Below, piece by piece: positions 32,501-41,967 of a stretch of 64,000 nucleotides of DNA. A program made the position numbers and the translations under genes. Source of the DNA: a virus. Position 1 is the first letter of the stretch. Each line of letters opens with the position of its first letter. Under the pieces are notes generated by a model, which ran no database searches, was not told the origin of the DNA, and was given only the letters and a program-made list of their open reading frames with translations. The stretch covers positions 1 to 64,000 of IMG/VR virus record IMGVR_UViG_3300032093_000090. One strand, given 5' to 3'.

Positions 32501-35262
32501 TAATAGAAAACGGCGATACTACTACCGGTAACGTATATTTTTCAAATGCAAGAGCTAGAGCAGTAATAAGTGCAGGCGATGATTCTATTATTTACGACCC
32601 AGTTACAGGAACTATCAAAGCAACAAATGTAATAACTGCTAATGTTGAATCAACTGTTTCGAACTTAACAACAGCAAATATAGTTGAATCAGCTAGCAGT
32701 TTGTATTTTTCAAATGCAAGAGCTAGAGCAGCAATTTCTGCAGGTACCGGCGTAACATATGACAAAAATACCGGTGTTATTGCAATCGGTCAAAATGTAA
32801 ATACTACCGCAAATGTAACATTCGGCACGGTAAATATTACTGGCAATTTGAATGTTTTAGGAAACACTGTAGGTTTTTATGCCAATAATTTAATTATAAC
32901 TGATCCATTAATTCAATTGGGGTTTGGTAATCCTTCAGATTCAATTGATCTTGGATTCATTAGTCATTATAATGATTCGGGCACTGAAAGACACGCTGGG
33001 TTATTTAGAGACGCAACTGATAAGAAATTTAAGTTCTTTGATAATTATTCGGTAGAACCTGGTGACACAACTCTTGACACCGCACACCCAACATTCCGTC
33101 TAGCAAATGTGGTTGCTACAACATTCGAAGGTAACGTTGTAGGAAATGTGGCTGGATTTGTAAGTTCCATTAGAAACTTCACTACTTCTAATTTAGCAGA
33201 AGGCGCTAATTTATATTACACTAATGCTAGAGTATATTCAAATGTAATAAGTGTACTTAATAGCTACGCAACTGTTGCGAATTTAAATTTAAAAGCAAAT
33301 GTTGTTGACTTAACAACTGCTAATGTTGTTGAATTAACAAATCTTTATTATACAAATGCAAGAGTTTACTCAAATGTTATTGATCTTTTAAATGCCAAGG
33401 CCAATGTAGTTGATTTAACAACAAGTAACGTTGTTGAAGGTAGTAGTTTATATTACACAAATGCTCGTGTATATGCTAATGTTAGTCCATTACTAGATAA
33501 TTATCAGACTCTTGCAAATGCGGCATTAAAAGCTAATATATCAGATCTAACAACAAGTAATGTTGTCGAGGACATTAATTTATATTACACAAATGCGCGT
33601 GTTTACGCAAACGTAATTGGATTATTAAACGATAAGGTTAACCCGGCAGATTTAACAACAGCAAATGTTAGAGAATTAGCAGGTAACTTATATTATACAA
33701 ATGCAAGAGTATACTCAAACGTAATATCTCTATTAAACGCAAAGGCTAATGTTGCTGATCTAAATACAAGCAATATAATTGAAGGAACTAATTTATATTA
33801 TACAAATGCTCGTGTATATGCTAATGTTATTTCCTTATTACCAAATTATACCGGTAACATTACTGCAGGCAATGCCACAATTGGTGGAACATCTGGTGGA
33901 TTTATTACTGGTGCCAATTTAATATCTACAAATATTATTTCAGCAATAACTTGGATAGGTTTGTATGCTGCAAATGTTGCAGGATTAACAACTGCAAATG
34001 TAACTGAATTAAACAATTTATACTACACCAATGCAAGAGTTTATTCAAATGTAATTAGTTTATTAAATGCCAAGGCCAATGTTGCTGATCTAAATACAAG
34101 CAATATAATTGAAGGAACTAATTTATATTATACAAATGCAAGAGTATACTCAAACGTAATATCTCTATTAAACGCAAAGGCTAATGTTGCTGATCTAAAT
34201 ACAAGCAATATAATTGAAGGAACTAATTTATATTATACAAATGCAAGAGTTTATTCAAATGTAATTAGTTTATTAAATGCCAAGGCTAATGTAACTGATT
34301 TAACAACTGCTAACATAATTGAGAATACAAATTTATACTATACGAATGCAAGAGTCCTTGCAGGATTGGCAGATTCAAATTTAGTTGTTAATGACGCAAC
34401 TATCAAAGGTAACCTATATGTTGAAGGCGACGTAGTTACCTTAAATACTGCAACCCTGGCAATTGAAGATAAAAATATAATACTTGCAAATGGCGCAATA
34501 AATTCTACAGCAGCAGATGGTGCAGGATTTAATATTGATGGGGCCCAAGCTAATTTAAAATATCACAATACTGGCGACAAATTTGAATTCAACAAATCGT
34601 TAGATGTTTTGGGCACAGTAACGGCTACAACAATATATTCTAATACGTGGAATAATTTATTTACAAGTAATGTAATTGAAGGTGCAAATTTATATTATAC
34701 AGTTATTCGGGCAAATGCAGCAATTGATGATAGAGTAACCAAATCATTCATTGATAACTTAGGTGTAAGTAGTAGTTCTGCAGTATTTGCGGAAAATGCA
34801 AATGTAGCTAATACCGTTTTATCAATTAGTAATTTTACAACCTCCAATTTAATAGAAGGTGCAAATTTATATTACACAAATGCCCGTGTATATTCTAATG
34901 TAATTAGTTTATTGAACGCTAAGGCCGATGTAACCGACTTAACAACAAGTAATGTTGTTGAGGGCAATAATCTATATTATACTAATACTAGAGTTCATGC
35001 AAATGTTGTTGCATTGTTGCCAAGTGTTAACGTAAGCATTGTTTCTTCTTATCAACAATTTGTTTCGGATGGAGCAACAACAGTATATACATTATCTACA
35101 AGCGTACCTAATGAATCTAGTATATTTGTTATAATTGACGGTTTAACGCAAATACCTTCATTAGATTATACTGCTTCAGGTACAACATTATCATTATTAA
35201 CAGTGCCGGCAAATCAGTCAAATGTCGTGGTAAGATATTTTTCAGCGACCCTTTCACAATGA
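29521..35262 (+). CDS. giant repeat-containing tail fibre protein 3
   Basis: The 1913-residue product is mostly repeats. I count about 30 copies of the YYTNARV unit, many in 35-residue modules (105 bp) nearly identical at DNA level, for example starting at 34081 and 34186. It carries two copies of the 'NTATLAIEDKNI.LANGA' module and one 'NDPLIQLGFGNPSDSIDLGF' module. The C-terminal 75 residues (SYQQFVSDGATTVYTLSTSVPNES...) form a small strand-rich tip like that ending the protein at 43737. This is likely an elongated trimeric fibre whose length depends on repeat number. Confidence 0.75.
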   Translation: MTKLISGRVKKIPSANVGASRYDFLKLSEAEPDLGLPAANGYVLSGNVDGTRRWILLSTEATLANVANTVLSINNFTTANLAEDVNLYYTNARVYANVIGLLNGKANVVDLTTANVAELTNLYYTNARVDAYISPTLTTANVVESTSNLYYTVTRANAAIDDRVTKSFIDNLGVSSSSAVFAENANVANTVLSINNFTTANLAEDTNLYYTNARVYANIISLLNAKADVVDLTTSNVVEGNNLYYTNTRVYANVIGLLNAKANVVDLTTSNVVEGNNLYYSNTRANAAIDARVTTEFIDNLNVYAANAFHADFAQAALYVISFDTHTTDNLNEGTSNLYYTNARVDAYVTPKLTTANVRELGSNLYYSNARVLAGLVNSNLVVNDATVRGNLYVEGDVVTLNTATLAIEDKNIVLANGAVNAAAADGAGFNIAGAQANLKYRLNGDKFEFNKSLDVLGTITAYGWEGIYASNVIGLTTANVTELNNLYYTNARVYANVIPLLDLKANVVDLTTSNIAELTNLYYTNSRVYANVIGLLNAKANVVDLTTSNVVEDINLYYTNVRVYANVIGLLNDKANVVDLTTSNVVEDINLYYTNARVYANVIGLLNAKANVVDLTTSNVVEGSSLYYTNARVYSNVIGLLNAKANVVDLTTSNVVEGNNSYYTNARVQNYLEHVDGNILPISSGPYDIGSETYAWRDLWLQGTSVRFVNSGSMSAVANTFRMVDASGNVIFTANSTNIPITSFDGKLSAALLTTVPNYSTSNISEGSNLYYTNARVYANVIGLLNAKANVIDLTTSNVAELNNLYYTNARVYANIIGLLNVKANVLDLTTSNVVEGNNLYYTNARVNSQVQSNLALKANVADLNTSNVIEGDNLYYTNARVYANVIPLLDLKANVVDLTTANVIELTNLYYTNARVYSNVIGLLNAKANVVDLTTSNVVEGNNLYYTNTRVSSNIIGLLPSLAGLNISIEANGQISAILSTAAIGEIYTSNVIENGDTTTGNVYFSNARARAVISAGDDSIIYDPVTGTIKATNVITANVESTVSNLTTANIVESASSLYFSNARARAAISAGTGVTYDKNTGVIAIGQNVNTTANVTFGTVNITGNLNVLGNTVGFYANNLIITDPLIQLGFGNPSDSIDLGFISHYNDSGTERHAGLFRDATDKKFKFFDNYSVEPGDTTLDTAHPTFRLANVVATTFEGNVVGNVAGFVSSIRNFTTSNLAEGANLYYTNARVYSNVISVLNSYATVANLNLKANVVDLTTANVVELTNLYYTNARVYSNVIDLLNAKANVVDLTTSNVVEGSSLYYTNARVYANVSPLLDNYQTLANAALKANISDLTTSNVVEDINLYYTNARVYANVIGLLNDKVNPADLTTANVRELAGNLYYTNARVYSNVISLLNAKANVADLNTSNIIEGTNLYYTNARVYANVISLLPNYTGNITAGNATIGGTSGGFITGANLISTNIISAITWIGLYAANVAGLTTANVTELNNLYYTNARVYSNVISLLNAKANVADLNTSNIIEGTNLYYTNARVYSNVISLLNAKANVADLNTSNIIEGTNLYYTNARVYSNVISLLNAKANVTDLTTANIIENTNLYYTNARVLAGLADSNLVVNDATIKGNLYVEGDVVTLNTATLAIEDKNIILANGAINSTAADGAGFNIDGAQANLKYHNTGDKFEFNKSLDVLGTVTATTIYSNTWNNLFTSNVIEGANLYYTVIRANAAIDDRVTKSFIDNLGVSSSSAVFAENANVANTVLSISNFTTSNLIEGANLYYTNARVYSNVISLLNAKADVTDLTTSNVVEGNNLYYTNTRVHANVVALLPSVNVSIVSSYQQFVSDGATTVYTLSTSVPNESSIFVIIDGLTQIPSLDYTASGTTLSLLTVPANQSNVVVRYFSATLSQ

Positions 35263-35287
35263 CAATTAGTACACCAAAACGTAGAAC

Positions 35288-35295
35288 AATAAATA
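35288..35295 (+). promoter_or_regulatory. T4-type late promoter box (variant)
   Basis: AATAAATA, followed by ATAGAAAAACAGGG, 24 bases before the start at 35319. Confidence 0.6.
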
Positions 35296-35318
35296 ATAGA
35301 AAAACAGGGCAGTATTAA

Positions 35319-38300
35319 ATGGCTACACAGTTAAATGTTGCGTATATAAAAACAAAAGGATCTAACACGTTTGATGTACTACGTGTTGGCGCAACCGGCA
35401 ACTTAGAATATGCTAGTGTTGGTATTTTAGGTTTAACAACATCAAATGTGGCAGAAGGCAGTAATTTATACTATACAAATACAAGAGTTTATGCAAATGT
35501 AATACCCCTATTAGATTTAAAGGCAAATGTTGTTGATTTAACAACAAGTAATGTTGTTGAAGGTACAAATTTATACTATACAAATACAAGAGTTTATGCA
35601 AATGTAATACCCCTATTAGATTTAAAGGCAAATGTTGTTGATTTAACAACAAGTAATGTAATTGAAGGTACAAATTTATACTATAGTAATACTCGTGCAA
35701 ATGCAGCAATCGATAATAGAGTAACAAAAGCATTCATTGATAACTTGGGCATAAGTGGTAGTTCTGCAGTATTTGCCGAAAATGCAAATGTAGCTAATAC
35801 CGTTTTATCAATTAGTAATTTTACAACTGCTAATTTAATTGAAGGTGCAAATTTATACTATACTAATGCAAGAGTTTATGCTAACGTAATTGGTATATTA
35901 AACGATAAAGCAAATGTTGTTGATTTAACAACTGCTAATGTTTCAGAACTAAACAATTTATATTACACGAATGCTAGAGTTTACGCCAATGTTATTTCCT
36001 TATTACCAAATTATACCGGTAATTTAACTGCGGCAAATGCCACAATTGGTGGAACATCTGGGGGATTTATTACTGGTGCTAATTTAATTAGTACTAATAT
36101 CATTTCAGCAACAACGTGGACAGGTCTATATGCCTCAAATGTTGTAGGATTAACAACTGCAAATGTTGCAGAAATAAACAACTTATATTACACAAATGCA
36201 AGAGTTTATGCAAATGTGATTGGATTACTAAATGATAGAGCAAATATTGGCGATTTAACAACATCAAATGTTGTTGAAGGTGCAAATTTATATTATACGA
36301 ATGCAAGAGTAAGATCAACACTGTCATCTGGTACCGGTGTTAGCTATGATAACACAACCGGTCAAATTTCAATTGGTCAAAATGTAGATACACACGCTAA
36401 TGTAACATTTAATGAATTAACTATTACTGGCAATTTAAATGTCGTAGGTAATTTAGTTGGGTTCTACGCAAATACTTTAGTTATTAATGATCCATTAATA
36501 CAACTAGGATACAATAATCCTTCGGATAGTATTGATCTTGGATTCCTTGGTCATTATAATGATTCGGGCACAGAAAGACACGCTGGGTTATTTAGAGACG
36601 CTAGTGATAAGAAATTTAAGTTCTTTGCTAACATTGTAGGTGAACAGGGCCCTGCAACTATTGATACTGCTAATGATAGTTTCCGTTTAGCAACCGTTGT
36701 TGCCGAAACATTCGAAGGCAATGTTACTGGATTTGTAAGTTCTATAGGCAACTTTACAACCAGTGATTTGACTGAGGGCAACCAACTATATTATACAAAC
36801 GCAAGAGTTGATGCGTATGTAACACCAAAATTAACTACTGCTAATGTTGCAGAGCTAACAAATCTCTATTATACAAATGCCCGAGTTTATTCAAACGTAA
36901 TTGGTCTAATTGGGGACAAAGCTAACGTATCGGATCTAACAACTGCTAATGTTTCAGAGCTAACAAATCTCTATTATACAAATGCCCGAGTATATTCTAA
37001 TGTAATTAGTTTGTTAAATGCAAAAGCAAATGTTGCTGATCTAACAACTGCTAATGTTTCAGAGCTAACAAATCTCTATTATACAAATGCCCGAGTATAT
37101 TCTAATGTAATTGGTCTAATTGGGGACAAAGCTAACGTATCGGATCTAACAACTGCTAATGTATTAGAAGTTGGTAACAACATATTTTACACCAATGCAA
37201 GAGTTTATTCAAATGTAATTAGTTTATTAAATGCCAAGGCCAATGTATCGGATCTAACAACTGCTAATGTATTAGAAGTTGGTAACAACATATTTTACAC
37301 CAATGCAAGAGTTATTGCAAATGTTTTAGATTATTTTGCAGTAAATGAAATATCTTCAAATGTTGCGGCAGCTTTAGTTAATTTTGGCAGCAACATAATT
37401 AACACAACAGGCAATATTGCTGCAGGCAATATAATCGTAAATACAGTCACTTCTAATATTTGGACAAATTTATATACTGCTAACGTACTCGAAACATCTG
37501 GCAATTTATATTATACTAACACACGAGTTCTTTCAAATGTTTTAGAATATTTAGCAGTAAATCAAACATCTTCAAATGTTGCAGCCGCATTGGTTAATTT
37601 TGGTAGTAACATAATTAACACAACCGGCAATATTACCGCCGGTAATGTTTTTGCAAATACGATTATTGGAAATGGCGGCGGATTTATTGTTGGTGCTAAT
37701 TTAATATCCACAAATATTATTTTAGCAACAACTTGGACAGGATTGTATGCAGCAAATGTAGTTGGGTTAACAACTGCTAATGTGTTAGAAGTTGGTAGTA
37801 ACATATACTATACTAATGCAAGAGTTCTTTCAAATGTTTTAGAATATTTAGCAGTAAATCAAACATCTTCAAATGTTGCGGCCGCATTAATTAATTTTGG
37901 TAGTAACATAATTAACACAACCGGCAATATTACCGCCGGTAATGTTATTGCTAATAATTTTATACAACTTGGTACTGGCACTGGCGCAATTACATCCACA
38001 TCTAATCTTAACATAACAGCTGCCGGCAATATTAATCTTTTAAGCGGCAATGTTGTTATTAGTAATAGAGTAATTGTTGGTGGCGCAACTAGCAATATAG
38101 TTATAGATGGTAATACCGGCAATATTTCTGTTACAAACACTTTAACAACAAACAATTTAATAATTAGAGGATTTGAATTATTCTCGAATAATGATATTTC
38201 TCTTAATAGAGTTACAGCCAACATTTGGAATAATCTATATACTGGAAATGTAATAGAGAATCCTGCATCGGGCAATTTGTGGTATTCCAATGCGAGAGTT

Positions 38301-41300
38301 CTTTCTAACATATTGGCATATATTGCAGTAAATCCGCAAGGCACGACATATACTAATTCAAACGTAACGCATTTCATGAATATCTTTGGTAGTAACTCTA
38401 TTGTTACTACTGGAAATATAACTGCCGGCAACATAATAGTTACAACGAATTTAACTGTTCGCGGCACATTAACCGCGAATGCAATATCGGCCAATAGCGG
38501 TGGTGGATTTATTACTGGTGCTAATTTAATTAGTACTAATACTCTTGCAGTTGGTAGAATACAAGGGGTTGTTGGTGCCGGGGGTATTACGGGCAACATC
38601 CATTTAACTGCGAACGTCATGCCGCAAGGAAATGGTCTAATTAATTTAGGTAATGCAACTAATTACTTTGGTAACGTCTATGCTAAGGTTGTTTGGAGTA
38701 CCGAATTAAGAACTTCGGGTAAAACTTTATACATTGGCGACACAGAAATTAGTGTAGATGAAGATAACAATTTAGTAATTACAAATCCTAATGGGGCTAC
38801 AATTACACTTAGAGGAAACTTCTCAAGTAATACAGATTTAACAACAACTAATGTTACAGAATTAATTAATTTATATTATACCAATGATAGAGTTTATTCT
38901 AATGTTACCGAAATGTTGCCAACATATACTGGAAATATTCGTTCAGGTAACATAACAATTGGATATGGCACAGGCGGGTCGTTAATTGGCGCCAATTTAA
39001 TTACTACAAATATTATTTCTGCAACAACTTGGACAGGATTATATTCATCTAATGTTGTAGAAGGTACAAATTTATTCTATACTAATGCAAGAGTATCTTC
39101 TAATGTAATTGCTTTATTGCCGACATTAGCTGGCCCTGGTATTAATATTGCTGCAAATGGTATTATTTCCACTTCAACAAGTGCACCATATGCAGCCGAC
39201 ATAATTGGATTGAATACTGCCAATGTTGCGGAAACAACTAATTTATATTACACCAATGCAAGAGTTTATTCTAATGTAATTGCTTTATTGCCGACATTAG
39301 CTGGCCCTGGTATTAATATTGCAGCAAATGGCATAATATCTTCCGCAGCAAGTGTACCATATGCAACAGATGTGATTGGATTGAATACTGCCAATGTTGC
39401 GGAAACAACTAATTTATATTACACCAATGCTAGAGTCCATGCAAACGTAATTGGTTTATTAAACGAAAAAGCTAATGTAACAGACTTAACAACATCAAAT
39501 GTTACTGAAGGCAATAACTTATATTACTCTAATGACAGAGTTTATGCGAACGTAATAGGGTTGTTAAATGCTAAGGCAAATGTTGCTGATCTAACAACTG
39601 CTAATGTCGCGGAATTAAACAATTTATATTATACGAATGCGAGAGTTTATTCTAATGTAATTGTTTTATTACCAAATTATACCGGTAATATTTCTGCAGG
39701 TAATATATTTGCAAATTCAATTTATGGTGGAAGCGGTGGTTCTATCACTGGTGCCAATTTAATTAGTACTAATATTATTTCAGCTACAACTTGGATAGGT
39801 ATAACCGCTGCTAATGTTACAGGATTAACAACTGCTAATGTGTTGGAAGTTGGTAGTAACATATACTATACCAATGCTAGAGTTCATGCAAACGTAATTG
39901 GTTTATTAAACGAAAAAGCTAATGTAACAGACTTAACAACTAGCAATGTTGCGGAATTAAACAACTTATACTACACGAACGCAAGAGTAAGTTCAAATGT
40001 AATTGCTTTATTACCAACCTTAGCAGGTCCTGGTATTAATATTGCAGCAAATGGCATAATATCTTCCGCAGCAAGTGTACCATATGCAACAGATGTGATT
40101 GGATTAAACACTGCCAATGTTGCAGAAACGACCAATTTATACTATACTAATGCAAGAGTATCTTCTAATGTAATTGCTTTATTGCCGACATTAGCTGGCC
40201 CTGGTATTAATATTGCTGCAAATGGTATTATTTCCACTTCAACAAGTAATCCTTACGCAACAGATGTAATTGGTTTAAACACTGCGAATGTTGCAGAAAC
40301 AACCAATTTATACTATACTAATGCAAGAGTTTATGCAAACGTAATTGGATTATTAGATGCCAAGGCCAATGTTGTTGATTTAACAACTGCTAATGTTGCG
40401 GAATTAAACAATTTATATTATACGAATGCGAGAGTTAGAACAGCAGTTTCTGCGGGCACAGGTGTAATATATGATAATACAACAGGTATTATTTCAATTG
40501 GTCAAAATGTAGATACTGCTGCAAATGTAACATTCGGCACGGTAAATGTTACCGGCAATTTAAATGTTTTCGGAAATGTTGTAGGATTCTACGCTAATAC
40601 TTTGGTCGTTAATGATCCATTAATACAACTAGGATATAACAACCCTTCAGATAGTATTGATCTTGGTTTTATTAGTCATTATAATGATTCTGGTACTGAA
40701 AGACACGCTGGGTTATTTAGAGACGCAACTGATAAGAAATTTAAGTTCTTTGATAATTATTCGGTAGAACCTGGCGCATCCGTAATAGATACTGCAAATA
40801 TTTCATTCCGTTTAGCGAATGTTGTAGCAACCACATTCGAAGGCAATGTAGTAGGTAATGTAACTGGCTTTGTTTCTTCAATTGGAAATTTCAGTACAAC
40901 CGATTTAAATGAAGGTACTAATTTATATTACACCAATGCAAGAGTTTACGCTAATGTGATTTCGCTATTACCGCAGTATAATGGTAATTTGAGAGTAGGA
41001 AATCTGGTTGTTAACGGATTTGAATTCTTCTCTAATAATGATATTAGTGTTAATAGAATAACTTCTAATATTTGGACAAACTTATACACAGCTAATGTAT
41101 TAGAAACTGCAAGTAATCTTTATTACACCAATGCTAGAGTTTATGCTAATGTAATTTCACTATTACCAAATTATACTGGTAATCTAAGAGTCGGTAATTT
41201 AATAGTTAACGGATTTGAATTCTTCTCTAATAATGATATTTTAGTTAATAGAGTTACTTCTAACATTTGGGGCGGTCTATTTGCTGCAAATGTTATTGGA

Positions 41301-41966
41301 TTAACGACTGCAAATGTAAGAGAATTTGGTAGTAACGTATATTACTCAAATGCAAGAGCAAGAACAGCAATTGTTGCTGGCAATGGAATATCTTATAGTA
41401 ATGTTACCGGTGTAATTAGTCTTAATAATTTAGTTGTTTCTGATACTGCTCCGACTTCTCCTTATAATGGTCAAGTGTGGGTTGATACTAATTATGGAAC
41501 TAGATATGAATACATTGATGATGGCACTAGCGCACAGTGGGTAGAATTTGGTTCCGGTGGTGGCGGAGGCGGCGGAAGTACAGGGCTTTCTTCGAGAACA
41601 ACTGTAACGGGTACAACTGCTTCTATTGCGGCCAATATTACCGCAAACATACAAATATCAGGTTTTAAAGGGTATGCGTTATATAAAATTGGTGTTACCA
41701 ACAATGCATGGGTGAGAGTATATACTACTCAAGCAGCTAGACTTGCGGATGCAAGTAGATCTTCTGGAACTGATCCGTCTGCTAACGCAGGTGTTATTGC
41801 TGAAATTATTACCACAGGCAATTCAACGATTTCATTATCTCCTGCGGTAATGGGTTACAATGATGAGGCAACCCCTAACACAAGTATAGCAGTTGCGGTA
41901 ACAAATCTTACTACAGGAACTACGTCCTTTACGGTTTCTTTAACACTAGTACAGTTAGAATCTTAA
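35319..41966 (+). CDS. giant repeat-containing tail fibre protein 4
   Basis: At 2215 residues this is the largest product in the window. It has about 30 YYTNARV-type repeats, several 'GAGINIAANGIIS'-type inserts, a recurring 'LISTNIISATTWTGLY' unit, and two 'NDPLIQLGYNNPSDSIDLGF' modules. The last 190 residues differ: VSDTAPTSPYNGQVWVDTNYGTRYEYIDDG (a collagen-fibre-tip-like adaptor often seen in marine phages), a Gly-rich hinge, then a C-terminal beta domain ending TTSFTVSLTLVQLES. The stop lies one base before the protease gene, so the two are probably co-expressed. It is preceded by its own late box. Confidence 0.75.
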   Translation: MATQLNVAYIKTKGSNTFDVLRVGATGNLEYASVGILGLTTSNVAEGSNLYYTNTRVYANVIPLLDLKANVVDLTTSNVVEGTNLYYTNTRVYANVIPLLDLKANVVDLTTSNVIEGTNLYYSNTRANAAIDNRVTKAFIDNLGISGSSAVFAENANVANTVLSISNFTTANLIEGANLYYTNARVYANVIGILNDKANVVDLTTANVSELNNLYYTNARVYANVISLLPNYTGNLTAANATIGGTSGGFITGANLISTNIISATTWTGLYASNVVGLTTANVAEINNLYYTNARVYANVIGLLNDRANIGDLTTSNVVEGANLYYTNARVRSTLSSGTGVSYDNTTGQISIGQNVDTHANVTFNELTITGNLNVVGNLVGFYANTLVINDPLIQLGYNNPSDSIDLGFLGHYNDSGTERHAGLFRDASDKKFKFFANIVGEQGPATIDTANDSFRLATVVAETFEGNVTGFVSSIGNFTTSDLTEGNQLYYTNARVDAYVTPKLTTANVAELTNLYYTNARVYSNVIGLIGDKANVSDLTTANVSELTNLYYTNARVYSNVISLLNAKANVADLTTANVSELTNLYYTNARVYSNVIGLIGDKANVSDLTTANVLEVGNNIFYTNARVYSNVISLLNAKANVSDLTTANVLEVGNNIFYTNARVIANVLDYFAVNEISSNVAAALVNFGSNIINTTGNIAAGNIIVNTVTSNIWTNLYTANVLETSGNLYYTNTRVLSNVLEYLAVNQTSSNVAAALVNFGSNIINTTGNITAGNVFANTIIGNGGGFIVGANLISTNIILATTWTGLYAANVVGLTTANVLEVGSNIYYTNARVLSNVLEYLAVNQTSSNVAAALINFGSNIINTTGNITAGNVIANNFIQLGTGTGAITSTSNLNITAAGNINLLSGNVVISNRVIVGGATSNIVIDGNTGNISVTNTLTTNNLIIRGFELFSNNDISLNRVTANIWNNLYTGNVIENPASGNLWYSNARVLSNILAYIAVNPQGTTYTNSNVTHFMNIFGSNSIVTTGNITAGNIIVTTNLTVRGTLTANAISANSGGGFITGANLISTNTLAVGRIQGVVGAGGITGNIHLTANVMPQGNGLINLGNATNYFGNVYAKVVWSTELRTSGKTLYIGDTEISVDEDNNLVITNPNGATITLRGNFSSNTDLTTTNVTELINLYYTNDRVYSNVTEMLPTYTGNIRSGNITIGYGTGGSLIGANLITTNIISATTWTGLYSSNVVEGTNLFYTNARVSSNVIALLPTLAGPGINIAANGIISTSTSAPYAADIIGLNTANVAETTNLYYTNARVYSNVIALLPTLAGPGINIAANGIISSAASVPYATDVIGLNTANVAETTNLYYTNARVHANVIGLLNEKANVTDLTTSNVTEGNNLYYSNDRVYANVIGLLNAKANVADLTTANVAELNNLYYTNARVYSNVIVLLPNYTGNISAGNIFANSIYGGSGGSITGANLISTNIISATTWIGITAANVTGLTTANVLEVGSNIYYTNARVHANVIGLLNEKANVTDLTTSNVAELNNLYYTNARVSSNVIALLPTLAGPGINIAANGIISSAASVPYATDVIGLNTANVAETTNLYYTNARVSSNVIALLPTLAGPGINIAANGIISTSTSNPYATDVIGLNTANVAETTNLYYTNARVYANVIGLLDAKANVVDLTTANVAELNNLYYTNARVRTAVSAGTGVIYDNTTGIISIGQNVDTAANVTFGTVNVTGNLNVFGNVVGFYANTLVVNDPLIQLGYNNPSDSIDLGFISHYNDSGTERHAGLFRDATDKKFKFFDNYSVEPGASVIDTANISFRLANVVATTFEGNVVGNVTGFVSSIGNFSTTDLNEGTNLYYTNARVYANVISLLPQYNGNLRVGNLVVNGFEFFSNNDISVNRITSNIWTNLYTANVLETASNLYYTNARVYANVISLLPNYTGNLRVGNLIVNGFEFFSNNDILVNRVTSNIWGGLFAANVIGLTTANVREFGSNVYYSNARARTAIVAGNGISYSNVTGVISLNNLVVSDTAPTSPYNGQVWVDTNYGTRYEYIDDGTSAQWVEFGSGGGGGGGSTGLSSRTTVTGTTASIAANITANIQISGFKGYALYKIGVTNNAWVRVYTTQAARLADASRSSGTDPSANAGVIAEIITTGNSTISLSPAVMGYNDEATPNTSIAVAVTNLTTGTTSFTVSLTLVQLES

Positions 41967-41967
41967 T

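Noticed and set aside
37859-38620. A 253-codon minus-strand frame in the giant fibre gene
   Set aside because: It mirrors the repeat composition of the + strand gene, and similar shadow frames occur opposite other repeats.
29521-41966. Regularly spaced repeats that could suggest a CRISPR array
   Set aside because: They are in-frame coding repeats in long open genes, with degenerate units and no unique spacers.
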